From Pseudomonadales bacterium (lineage in GTDB: Bacteria > Pseudomonadota > Gammaproteobacteria > Pseudomonadales > Azotimanducaceae), in assembly GCA_028822125.1 (NCBI GenBank), contig JAPKEK010000120.1, forward strand, positions 1 to 6,756: a stretch of 6,756 bases of DNA, written 5' to 3'. The translations under genes and the position numbers were made by a program. Of the stretch, positions 1 to 6,756 are shown in pieces (positions within the stretch are counted from its first letter, which is position 1; every line of letters starts with the position of its first letter). The notes beneath the pieces were generated by a model that made no database searches, was not told the DNA's origin, and saw nothing but the letters and a program-made list of their open reading frames with translations.

Positions 1-15
1 TACCGAGTCAGTTAT

Positions 16-45
16 TCAAGCGATGACAGCCATAACAGTCCTCCC
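16..45 (-). promoter_or_regulatory. Strong Shine-Dalgarno-like site before a five-codon ORF
   Basis: On the minus strand GGGAGG (45-40) stands 6 bases before an ATG (33-31) that opens a five-codon ORF, MAVIA, ending in TGA (18-16). The ribosome-binding-site match is better than that of any gene in the window. It could be a leader peptide of a gene beyond the left edge, the remnant of a broken gene, or chance. Only 15 bases of the following sequence are visible, so this cannot be decided. Confidence 0.2.
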
Positions 46-106
46 GGATAGGTTCAAACGTGGATCTAACTTCCAGGAATCATGGTTCGCGCAGCTAAGC
101 CGCACT

Positions 107-158
107 GTTTAAAATAGCTCGGTTTAAAATAAGTTGTTTAAAACAACTCACTTAAAAA
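107..158. repeat. Short periodic repeat of GTTTAAAA
   Basis: GTTTAAAA occurs exactly at 107-114, 122-129 and 136-143 (spacings 15 and 14). A degenerate fourth unit, ACTTAAAA, at 150-157 includes the stop codon of the lipoprotein gene. Bases between units vary. It overlaps the possible terminator hairpin. It may be a small tandem duplication or chance in AT-rich sequence. Confidence 0.5.
126..148 (-). terminator. Possible weak intrinsic terminator after the lipoprotein gene
   Basis: Three bases after the TAA stop, the minus strand reads AGTTGTT TTA AACAACT (148-132), a perfect 7-bp stem with a 3-base loop, followed by TATTTT (131-126). Position and layout fit a rho-independent terminator at the operon end. 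The stem is AT-rich and the U-run is interrupted, so efficiency may be low. The same inverted repeat could instead be a protein-binding palindrome. Confidence 0.4.
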
Positions 159-769
159 AGGCCGAAGAATCGTCTCTTATGTTTTTTCTCGCATTTCGAG
201 AGTTGCTGGCTGTAGCTATTGCTTCGCCCTGCCACTTTGCTTGCTACGTTTTTCAGCCACTGTTTGTTGCGGTAAGTACCCTTTGCAAACCCGCCGTGGC
301 CCTCATGATAGGAAAGATATAGATTATAAGTATCATTCTTGGCGATCCTGTTTCGCTTACTACTCTGGTCAATGTACCAACCGATAAAATCAACAGCGTC
401 CTTAAAACTGTTCCTATCAGCAGCCCAGCGGCCTGTGGCTTTCTTATACATATTCCATGTCCCATCTATCGCCTGGGCATAGCCTTTAGCACTGGCCGGT
501 CGGGGACCTGGAATTATCCACAGGATCTTTTTCCTGGGGGGTTTCGCTTTGGCTTTGAAACTGGATTCCTGATGAATGATAGCCAGCATCACCGGAATCG
601 GCGCTCCCCAGCGCCTGGCTGATTTGCCGGCGGCTTTATACCAGGTCTTCTGTTGATCAAAAACTGCGCAGATATCATCAATATTCTGAGGCTGTTTAGC
701 AGCGCAACCTGTTAACAGAAATATTGCGATCAGTGGTACTACACCTATTCTACATACTCTGTAATTCAT
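152..769 (-). CDS. Putative outer-membrane lipoprotein with lytic transglycosylase SLT domain
   Basis: The 205-residue product probably cleaves the MurNAc-GlcNAc bond of peptidoglycan. A signal peptide (MNYRVCR, then IGVVPLIAIFLL) ends in lipobox LTGC, so the mature lipoprotein starts at C22; Ala at +2 predicts sorting to the outer membrane. The SLT fold is shown by AIIHQESSF with probable catalytic Glu68 (bases 568-566), GYAQA (96-100) and YHEGHGG (154-160). Glu68 and the GYAQ glutamine are about 31 residues apart, against roughly 18 in classic SLT domains, because of a basic Pro-rich stretch (about 72-93, KPPRKKILWIIPGPRP). I recall this insert from a conserved but poorly characterised proteobacterial lipoprotein family. 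C34 and C193 are the only cysteines left after C22 and could form a disulfide. The tail is basic and aromatic (KKHKRRFFGLF). The ATG overlaps the ligA stop (ATGA), with a weak GAGA site 7 bases upstream inside ligA. The SLT fold is clear; enzymatic activity and role are inferred. Confidence 0.88.
   Translation of the reverse strand: MNYRVCRIGVVPLIAIFLLTGCAAKQPQNIDDICAVFDQQKTWYKAAGKSARRWGAPIPVMLAIIHQESSFKAKAKPPRKKILWIIPGPRPASAKGYAQAIDGTWNMYKKATGRWAADRNSFKDAVDFIGWYIDQSSKRNRIAKNDTYNLYLSYHEGHGGFAKGTYRNKQWLKNVASKVAGRSNSYSQQLSKCEKKHKRRFFGLF
766..769 (-). promoter_or_regulatory. ATGA stop-start overlap of ligA and the SLT lipoprotein gene
   Basis: The ATG of the lipoprotein (769-767) shares two bases with the ligA TGA (768-766). 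Such overlaps typically couple translation of the downstream gene to the upstream one, which places the lipoprotein in the same transcript as ligA. Confidence 0.8.
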
Positions 770-2787
770 GGTTTATTCTCAGTCAATATCCGATTCAATT
801 CATCCTCATCAATAATTCTAATATTCAGCGCCTGGGCCTTAGCTAATTTGGACCCCGCATTCTCCCCGGCTACTAAACAATCAGTTTTAGACGAAACCGA
901 CCCAGAAACCTTAGCTCCGATGCTTTGTAACTTTCGTTTAAGTTCTGCCCTTGTCGAGACAAGCAACGTACCAGTAAGCACCCAAGTTTGCCCCGTTAAT
1001 GGTTTTTCCTGATCACTACCTACTATATCAGGCCAGTGCACGCCAGATTCGAGCAATCGATCAATCACATCATTATTTTTGCTCTGCTCGAAGAAGCGAC
1101 GTACTTTTTCCGCTACGATCGGCCCGATATCCGGGACAGCCTGAAGCGTTTCCTCGTCTGCTATTCGTAGTCGCTGCAAGTCGCAAAAATGATGCGCCAG
1201 GCCAGCCGCCGTGGCTTCTCCCACTTCCTGAATACCCAGGGCATAAATGAATCGCTGTAGGCTGGTCTGTTTAGACTTATCCAGGGCCTGTAAAAGGTTA
1301 TTAGCAGACAATGGCGCCATACGTTCCAGGTCAACCAGTCGATCGAACTCCAAATCATAAAGGTCAGCAGGATTCTCAACCAGGCCTGCCTCTATCAACT
1401 GGCCTACCAGCTTCTCCCCGAGTCCATCAATATCCATTGCCAACCGGGAAGCAAAATGGCGTACGCTTTCTTTCCGCTGGGCCGAACATATCAGGCCACC
1501 AACACATCGAAGGGCAACTTCATTACCTGATTTTTCAAGATCAGACCCGCACGCCGGACAGGTTTCAGGCTGTTGTATTGGCAGAGCATTTCCCGGTCTT
1601 CTATCCAGGATAACCGACACTATTTTTGGAATAACATCACCTGCCCGTTCGATCACAACGGTATCGCCGATCAGCACATCCAGTCTTTCAATTTCATCGA
1701 AGTTATGCAAAGTTGCGTTGCTGATAGTGACACCGCCTACCTGCACCGGTTCCAGTCTGGCGACTGGCGTGATAGCCCCGGTGCGACCCACCTGGAATTC
1801 GACAGCATTGAGTCGGGTCAGCCCCTGCTCTGCTGGAAATTTACGAGCAACAGCCCAGCGCGGTGTCCTGCTGCGCATGCCCAGCTGCTGCTGTAAATCC
1901 AAGCCGTTGACCTTAAAAACAATGCCATCTATATCATAGTTGAGATCGGCTCGTTTCCGCCTGAGTTGTTCATAATAAGCAATACACTGACGACTTCCGC
2001 TGACCACCTTGCTGAGTGGATTAATGCGAAAACCCCACTGCTGCAATTGTTTCAGAATCGCGAAATGCCCTCCTGACAGGCCCTCCCCCTCGACCAGACC
2101 CACGCTGTAACAATACATTGTCAGTCGCCTGTTGGCGGTAAGCCGGCTGTCCAGCTGCCTGAGCGAGCCAGCTGCAGCATTTCTCGAATTTGCGAATGGA
2201 TTATCACCCTTTTTAACTTGCTGAATATTCAGGTCTGTAAACACGGATTTCGAAATATAGACCTCGCCACGTACTTCCAGTTTTTCAGGAAAACCAGTTC
2301 CTCTCAAAACCAGCGGTACCGATTCAATCGTGCGCACATTCTGGGTAACATCCTCTCCAGTCAGGCCATCGCCGCGGGTTGCTGCCCGGGCCAGTTGCCC
2401 CTGTTCATAAAGCAGACTGATGGCGACCCCATCAATCTTCGGCTCGCAGGCGTATTGAATGGGCGACGACGTATCCAGCAAAGCAGACACTTGCAGATCA
2501 AAGTCTATGACATCAGCATCAGAAAACGCCTTATCCAGTGATAGCATGGGTAGTTGATGGGTAACCTGCTGGAATCCCTCCAGCGGAACTGAGCCCACTC
2601 GCTGGCTTGGAGAATGTGCCACCACAAGCTCAGGATACTCTGCCTCCAGTCGTACTAACTGCTGGAATATAGCATCATATTCAGCATCAGAGATCTCTGG
2701 CTGATCCAGCGTATGGTATAGATAGTTATGATGATTAAGCTGCTCGCGGAGCGCTTCAACCTGGCTTAACACCGCGTTGGACACCAC
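766..2787 (-). CDS. ligA: NAD+-dependent DNA ligase LigA
   Basis: LigA seals 3'-OH/5'-phosphate nicks (Okazaki fragments, repair) using NAD+, releasing AMP and NMN; it is cytoplasmic and usually essential. The 673-residue product is close to the 671 of E. coli. Domains in order: Ia (NMN-binding, residues ~1-70, HNYLYHTLDQPEISDAEYD); adenylation domain with nucleophile K117 in EPKIDG, then RGDGLTGEDVTQNVRTI (138 on), FANSRNAAAGSLRQLD, DIDGIVFK (285-292) and WAVARKFP (311-318); OB fold with VGRTGAITPVA; zinc finger C410, C413, C428, C434; helix-hairpin-helix repeats (~445-580, e.g. MDIDGLGEKL and VPDIGPIVAEKV); BRCT domain (~595-673, LTGQTWVLTGTL). All expected catalytic and metal residues are present. 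The start is GTG, directly followed by a second GTG (2784). It fits the family N-terminus, but no strong ribosome binding site is seen, so coupling to zipA translation is inferred. The 3' end overlaps the next gene by ATGA. Confidence 0.98.
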   Translation of the reverse strand: MVSNAVLSQVEALREQLNHHNYLYHTLDQPEISDAEYDAIFQQLVRLEAEYPELVVAHSPSQRVGSVPLEGFQQVTHQLPMLSLDKAFSDADVIDFDLQVSALLDTSSPIQYACEPKIDGVAISLLYEQGQLARAATRGDGLTGEDVTQNVRTIESVPLVLRGTGFPEKLEVRGEVYISKSVFTDLNIQQVKKGDNPFANSRNAAAGSLRQLDSRLTANRRLTMYCYSVGLVEGEGLSGGHFAILKQLQQWGFRINPLSKVVSGSRQCIAYYEQLRRKRADLNYDIDGIVFKVNGLDLQQQLGMRSRTPRWAVARKFPAEQGLTRLNAVEFQVGRTGAITPVARLEPVQVGGVTISNATLHNFDEIERLDVLIGDTVVIERAGDVIPKIVSVILDRRPGNALPIQQPETCPACGSDLEKSGNEVALRCVGGLICSAQRKESVRHFASRLAMDIDGLGEKLVGQLIEAGLVENPADLYDLEFDRLVDLERMAPLSANNLLQALDKSKQTSLQRFIYALGIQEVGEATAAGLAHHFCDLQRLRIADEETLQAVPDIGPIVAEKVRRFFEQSKNNDVIDRLLESGVHWPDIVGSDQEKPLTGQTWVLTGTLLVSTRAELKRKLQSIGAKVSGSVSSKTDCLVAGENAGSKLAKAQALNIRIIDEDELNRILTENKP

Positions 2788-2793
2788 AGCTTA
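2782..2793 (-). promoter_or_regulatory. zipA stop / ligA start junction with tandem GTG codons
   Basis: Minus-strand order is TAA (zipA stop, 2793-2791), GCT, GTG (2787), GTG (2784). Only three bases separate the two genes and no clear Shine-Dalgarno sequence stands before the GTG pair. Re-initiation by ribosomes finishing zipA is the simplest inference. Which GTG is used cannot be told from the sequence. Confidence 0.55.
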
Positions 2794-3669
2794 ACTCGAC
2801 CGACGATCTTGATATTCCTGCAGACTCTGTCTTCGGTCTTCAATGCTTTGCGCTGTCATCTCGCTCCGGGTCTCGTCGCACAATTGACAAGCAAGATCCT
2901 CGGCGAGCCGACTTCCCGCATTCAGCATCTGATGAAAACAGGCCAGGGGTTGTTCAAGTTCATGAGCACGCATAAACAGGGTGACACCTGGGGTGACAAG
3001 CTCCTGTATCTTTTCCAGGTCAAAACTACCGGGTTCAACGGCGTTAGTCAGACTGAACTGAACCACGCCATTTTCGTCCTGGCAATGGAAGATATTCATG
3101 TCTCCATAAGCGAAACCCAGACTCAGCAGGGATTCAAGCAGGGGCTGGCCATGGATTTCTCCCAGCACATTTATGACCACATATTTTTCCTCTGGGCGGT
3201 CCTCATCCGCGGCGGATTCTGCTATGTGTTCCTGCGACGGCTGTTCAGATTCATCGTCAGTACCCAGAAAATGGTGCTTTTTTTGATCTTTGGATACCAA
3301 CTTTGGATCCGGATTGTTATCAGCTTTCTGTTCTGATGCCGGCGAGACAGGCACCGATCCCCGTTCGGCCATCTTGGTTGATAATGCTGAATCAGCTATT
3401 TTTTTGATCGCATTTGGAGGCGGGCTGGCCACAGGAATGCTGGAAGCGCCTACTTTGATTATCCTGGCACCACCATTAGGTAGTTCAGCTTTTAATAACG
3501 ACAGATCGTTGTGATCAGCATCCAAGCTGCTCGAGGACATAAAGGACTTATCCAGCTTGACCCTTAGCCGATCGGAATCGGTCCACATACGCCAGATTCC
3601 ATGTAGCAGGACCAGTGCCACTAAAACAATTCCAACTATAATTAACCACTCTCGAAAACCAAAATCCAC
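2791..3669 (-). CDS. zipA: Cell division protein ZipA, membrane anchor of FtsZ
   Basis: ZipA tethers FtsZ to the inner membrane early in division, in gammaproteobacteria only. The 292-residue product has one N-terminal transmembrane helix (about W8-W26) with a short periplasmic start. Basic residues (R27, R34, R36, K38) follow it, giving the N-out, cytoplasmic-body topology of the family. Residues ~40-158 form a polar, charged, low-complexity linker rich in Ser, Pro, Ala, Asp and Glu. Residues ~161-288 are the FtsZ-binding domain, starting EKYVVINVLGEIHGQPLLES and containing the family-like FSLTNAVEPGSFDL and the closing helix. The start is GTG: the next in-frame codon block upstream meets a TAA, and an AAGAGG site lies 5 bases before the GTG. 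It lies 35 bases after smc and 3 bases before ligA, the order known from Pseudomonas. An oddity is four cysteines in the C-terminal domain (C196, C244, C261, C264), the last two as CxxC. Confidence 0.95.
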   Translation of the reverse strand: MDFGFREWLIIVGIVLVALVLLHGIWRMWTDSDRLRVKLDKSFMSSSSLDADHNDLSLLKAELPNGGARIIKVGASSIPVASPPPNAIKKIADSALSTKMAERGSVPVSPASEQKADNNPDPKLVSKDQKKHHFLGTDDESEQPSQEHIAESAADEDRPEEKYVVINVLGEIHGQPLLESLLSLGFAYGDMNIFHCQDENGVVQFSLTNAVEPGSFDLEKIQELVTPGVTLFMRAHELEQPLACFHQMLNAGSRLAEDLACQLCDETRSEMTAQSIEDRRQSLQEYQDRRSS

Positions 3670-3674
3670 AATGA

Positions 3675-3680
3675 CCTCTT
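3675..3680 (-). promoter_or_regulatory. Ribosome binding site that fixes the GTG start of zipA
   Basis: AAGAGG on the minus strand lies 5 bases before the GTG at 3669. No ATG is available in frame before an upstream TAA (3684-3682), so this site and the GTG together define the zipA start. The smc-zipA gap of 35 bases has no terminator-like hairpin, consistent with read-through from smc. Confidence 0.75.
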
Positions 3681-3704
3681 CTTATTTGCCTTTGTCGTCT
3701 TTGA

Positions 3705-6700
3705 TCAAACAGCCGCCATAGCGACAGCTTCCTCCACATCTACCGATACTAATCGCGACACTCCCGGCTCATGCATGGTAACCCCCATCAGTTGATCGGC
3801 CATCTCCATGGCCACCTTATTATGGGTAATAAAAATGAACTGTACGGTGCGCGACATTTCTTTTACCAGATCAGAATAGCGCTGCACATTTGCATCGTCC
3901 AGTGGTGCGTCAACTTCATCCAACAGACAAAATGGAGCAGGATTCAGGCTGAAAATAGAGAATACCAGTGCAATCGCAGTCAATGCCTTTTCACCTCCCG
4001 AAAGCAGGTGAATACTGGAATTACGCTTTCCAGGCGGGCGAGCCATCAAGCCAACACCCGTATCAAGCAGATCCTCTCCGGTCATTTCCAGGTAGGCGTG
4101 GCCTCCGCCGAACAGTTTGGGAAATAATTGCTGGAGTTTTGTATTAACCAGGTCAAAGGTTTCCTTAAATCGCGTCCGTGTTTCAACATCTATTTTTCGT
4201 ATGGCCTGAACCAATGTAGTCAACGCCTTTTCCAGATCCTCATTCTGAGCATCCAGATAGTCTTTACGGTCAGCCTGGATTTTGAACTCATCGATAGCAG
4301 CCAAATTGATGGCTCCCAGCCTCTGAATGCGATTTTCGGCTCTTGAAAGACGCGCTGACCACTCAGCCTCACTGGCATCTACCGGCATCTCATCTAGCAC
4401 AGAAGCCAACACAGTGTCTTCTGAACGCAACTGCTCTTCGATGCCACTTCTCTTAACGTCCAAAGTCTGAAATTCCAATCTAGCCGCTTCTAACGTTGAT
4501 CTCACCGAATCCACTGCTGCCTCAAAAGTCAAACGTTGCTGTTCCATGGCACGTATCTCAAACTCTATCTCCTCGATAAGTTTTCGTCTTTCAGAAAGTT
4601 CTTCCTGGATTCCTGAACGCTGCTTCAACTTTACATCCAGTTCTTCCTGAAGCTGGCTGCGTGGACCCTCCATCTCGCCCAGAGTTTTCTTAAACTCTGT
4701 TCTGCGTAGTTCCAGAGAGGACAATTGCTCATTAAGCCTCTGCATGGCCTGCCTCAGCGAATCCATCTGCGCTGTCAGGTTCTGCCAATGCAACGCAAGC
4801 GAATGACTTGCTTCCCGATCCATCTGGGCCACCTTTCTGACGGTTTCAAGTTGCCTCAGGGCGGAAGCGCGCCGTTCAGAAATATCTGTCTCACGGATCT
4901 CGTTTGCCTCCATCTCATCCATGGCCGTCTGTAACAGGTTGCGCGCCTCAGATAATTGTTGCAGGTCCAGCCTTTCCTGTTCCTGACTGTCTTTGACTTC
5001 ATCTTCAGCTCTGGTCAGATCGATTGCCAGCTTTTCCGTCTGGGCCTTTCTGGCAGTCAATCTGGCGCGTGTCTCTCCATAGGTCCGCTGTTGTTCTGCC
5101 AGCCCCATTTGCTGGGCTTCGCGATCGCGCTCGATCTGCTTCAACAGTTCCATGCCACCTGTCGCTTCTGCCTCAAGCGCCGATATTACCTGCTTTACAT
5201 CCTGCAATTCAAAGTTTATTGCTGAGAGCTCTGTCTGCCGCTGCAAGACACCAGAGGTCATATCATGGTCACGGCTGAGTCGAAACCAGTTGTGACCCAG
5301 CCAGAGACCTGATCGGGTAATAACCGAACTACCTGCTGGTAGAGACCGACTCAGCTCGAATGCCGTTTCAAGGCTCTCAGCAAGATAAACCTTGTCCAGC
5401 CAATCATCGAGATCCGTTGAAACCTCTACTACAGAAGCTAACGTGCGAGCGCCGGGATTATCCTGCCTGGAGATCTCCTTTGAATCAGAAAGCAGCGTTA
5501 CAGCACCCTTCTGTAAACTTTCTGAAACTCTGACCAGAGGTTCAATATCCTCGACAACAATGGCCTGAAGGTTTTCACCCAGCACGGTTTCAACAGCTGT
5601 TTCCCATCCATCGATGACTTTGAGAATCTCTGCCAATCTGGCTTTCTCTCCCAGACCCTGAGATTCCAGCCAGCTATGCTCCTCCCCGCTCTGGCCCAGA
5701 GCCGCCTCCTGCAGCGCCTCCAGAGAAGACAGCCGCCCCGTCAGGTTCTGCTGTTGATGTCGCTTTTCATTCAAAGCAATATCTATCTGCTCATTTTCAA
5801 CTCTGCACTTATTAAGTGCCTGCAAAAGCTCAGAAATCGCTGCTTCAATTCTTTTCAGCTGATCTTCCTGCGTCGACAGCATTGCTTCCAGAGGCGCAAC
5901 TTCCTGCTCAGTTGACTGGCCCGATATCCGCTCGATATCACTTGCCAGCACCTGTAATCGAACATTGGTTCTTTCTATCGAATCTTCCAGCAGAGCGATT
6001 CTCGATTGTTGTATTTCCCCCGCCTGACGCCATTCAGCCACTTCCCGATTGAAAGCTTCCCACTCCTGCTGACAATGGCTGACCTCAGATTCAGTGCTAG
6101 CTAGTTTATCCAGCGACTGTTGCTCAGATTCTGACAACTGCTTCTGCTGGGGCTGCAATTGTTCGAGCTGGCTGCTTAACAAAGCCAGCTGCTGTTCATC
6201 CTTCTGCAGGCTAGCCTGAACCTGGACGAGTTCTGCGTCGGTTTGGGTCGAATCACTGTTCAGTTGTTTTGCCCGTTCAGACTGATTCTGGATCATCTCT
6301 TCAAGCCGGGCGATATCAGTACCCTGATCATAGAAATTCCGCTGTACTTCGTCCATATCATCAGAGAACTGTTGCTGCAACTGACGTTTTTCCGCTAGAT
6401 CCGCTTCACTGCTTCGCTGCTCGGCGATTCTCGCCTGACGTTCAGTTTCCAGCTCATCAATACCTGTTTTTTTCCTGTTTGCCTGGTCATCCAGTTCCTG
6501 CCAGCGCAAACCTTGTAACTGCGCTTTTACGGTCCTTTCTTCCTGCTTATATTCGGTATATTTCTCAGCAGCTTTGGCCTGTCGTTCCAGATGATGTAAC
6601 TGCCGCTGCAGCTCCTCACGCAGATCGTGCAATCGATCCAGGTTATCTCTTGTGTGACTGATTCGCCTCTCTGTTTCTTTACGCCGCTCTTTATATTTTG

Positions 6701-6756
6701 ATATGCCCGCTGCTTCCTCAATATAGACTCTCAGATCTTCTGGTTTAGCCTCTATT
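3705..6756 (-). CDS. smc: Chromosome partition/condensation ATPase SMC, 5'-truncated by the window edge
   Basis: SMC is the core ATPase of the bacterial condensin (with ScpA and ScpB); it organises and helps segregate the chromosome. The frame stays open to the right edge, so 1016 residues are visible and about 145 N-terminal residues (Walker A lobe) are missing, judging from the roughly 1160-residue gammaproteobacterial family. The first visible residues, IEAKPEDLRVYIEEAAGISK, match the start of the family's N-terminal coiled coil. A TTG at 6632 is inside the gene and is not its start. Visible order: long Glu/Gln/Arg-rich coiled coil; hinge at about residues 366-490 (bases ~5660-5285; GWETAVETVLGENLQ); returning coiled coil; C-terminal ATPase lobe with signature LSGGEKALTA (residue 918, base 4004), Walker B FCLLDEVD (942-949, Glu 947), D-loop PLDDAN and FITHNK switch histidine. 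The stop is TGA at 3707-3705. No frameshift is seen. MukB is excluded by sequence and by the bacterial SMC signature. Confidence 0.97.
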   Translation of the reverse strand, partial: IEAKPEDLRVYIEEAAGISKYKERRKETERRISHTRDNLDRLHDLREELQRQLHHLERQAKAAEKYTEYKQEERTVKAQLQGLRWQELDDQANRKKTGIDELETERQARIAEQRSSEADLAEKRQLQQQFSDDMDEVQRNFYDQGTDIARLEEMIQNQSERAKQLNSDSTQTDAELVQVQASLQKDEQQLALLSSQLEQLQPQQKQLSESEQQSLDKLASTESEVSHCQQEWEAFNREVAEWRQAGEIQQSRIALLEDSIERTNVRLQVLASDIERISGQSTEQEVAPLEAMLSTQEDQLKRIEAAISELLQALNKCRVENEQIDIALNEKRHQQQNLTGRLSSLEALQEAALGQSGEEHSWLESQGLGEKARLAEILKVIDGWETAVETVLGENLQAIVVEDIEPLVRVSESLQKGAVTLLSDSKEISRQDNPGARTLASVVEVSTDLDDWLDKVYLAESLETAFELSRSLPAGSSVITRSGLWLGHNWFRLSRDHDMTSGVLQRQTELSAINFELQDVKQVISALEAEATGGMELLKQIERDREAQQMGLAEQQRTYGETRARLTARKAQTEKLAIDLTRAEDEVKDSQEQERLDLQQLSEARNLLQTAMDEMEANEIRETDISERRASALRQLETVRKVAQMDREASHSLALHWQNLTAQMDSLRQAMQRLNEQLSSLELRRTEFKKTLGEMEGPRSQLQEELDVKLKQRSGIQEELSERRKLIEEIEFEIRAMEQQRLTFEAAVDSVRSTLEAARLEFQTLDVKRSGIEEQLRSEDTVLASVLDEMPVDASEAEWSARLSRAENRIQRLGAINLAAIDEFKIQADRKDYLDAQNEDLEKALTTLVQAIRKIDVETRTRFKETFDLVNTKLQQLFPKLFGGGHAYLEMTGEDLLDTGVGLMARPPGKRNSSIHLLSGGEKALTAIALVFSIFSLNPAPFCLLDEVDAPLDDANVQRYSDLVKEMSRTVQFIFITHNKVAMEMADQLMGVTMHEPGVSRLVSVDVEEAVAMAAV

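Larger units (their letters stand above)
1..151. other. Noncoding tail after the operon
   Basis: No convincing gene, tRNA or promoter is seen on either strand here. Besides the repeat, the hairpin and the Shine-Dalgarno-like site, the minus strand has a small stem GCGGC-TTA-GCTGC (103-91, one G-U pair) with no U-run after it. The region is probably the spacer to the next gene, which lies outside the window. Confidence 0.5.

Noticed and set aside
52..60. GGTTCAAAC, resembling a tRNA T-loop
   Set aside because: The flanking bases do not form a T-stem and no acceptor or anticodon arms are found nearby.
91..103. Minus-strand hairpin GCGGC-TTA-GCTGC
   Set aside because: Five pairs including one G-U and no following U-run make it a poor terminator.
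134..322. 62-codon plus-strand frame over the lipoprotein 3' end
   Set aside because: It is antisense to the SLT gene and has no supporting ribosome binding site or homology that I recognise.
2809..3336. Open frame of 175 codons on the plus strand, antisense to zipA
   Set aside because: It lies wholly opposite a well-supported zipA, shows no recognisable domain, and has a composition typical of a shadow frame.
3700..3709. Palindrome TTTGATCAAA over the smc stop codon
   Set aside because: Ten bases is too short for a terminator stem, there is no U-run after it, and chance occurrence is likely.
3548..3739. 63-codon minus-strand frame bridging the smc end and zipA start
   Set aside because: It overlaps both real genes in another frame and has no recognisable motif of its own.
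6269..6661. Open frame of 130 codons on the plus strand, antisense to smc
   Set aside because: It is opposite conserved SMC coiled-coil coding sequence and has no family-like motif.

Overview
The window carries four head-to-tail genes on the minus strand, read from the right edge toward the left: smc (5' end cut off by the window edge), zipA, ligA, and a small lipoprotein with a lytic-transglycosylase (SLT) fold. Almost every base from 152 to 6756 is coding. Only the left 151 bases lie outside a gene.

The gene order smc-zipA-ligA, the Pseudomonas-like ZipA and SMC sequences, and the presence of SMC rather than MukB point to a gammaproteobacterium outside the enterobacterial/Vibrio/Pasteurella group, for example a Pseudomonas, Cellvibrio or Oceanospirillum relative or a marine gammaproteobacterium. 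Spot counts give a GC content near 50%, lower than most Pseudomonas. The genus cannot be fixed from this window.

Layout: 6756-3705 is SMC, lacking only its N-terminal ATPase lobe (about 145 residues off the edge). Then come 35 noncoding bases with a good ribosome binding site and zipA (GTG start, 3669-2791). Next are 3 bases and ligA (GTG start, 2787-766), then an ATGA overlap and the lipoprotein (769-152). The tail from 151 to 1 contains an AT-rich inverted repeat that may be a weak terminator, inside a short periodic GTTTAAAA repeat. Further on there is a strong Shine-Dalgarno-like site before a five-codon ORF.

The tight spacing suggests one operon. It covers chromosome organisation (SMC), anchoring of the FtsZ ring to the membrane (ZipA), sealing of DNA nicks (LigA), and a probable cell-wall-cutting outer-membrane lipoprotein. 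The first three are well-known housekeeping genes. The lipoprotein is the least characterised member. I see no mobile element, CRISPR array, tRNA, rRNA or defence system, and no evidence of an undescribed system. The points most worth a second look are the lipoprotein and the left-hand noncoding tail.
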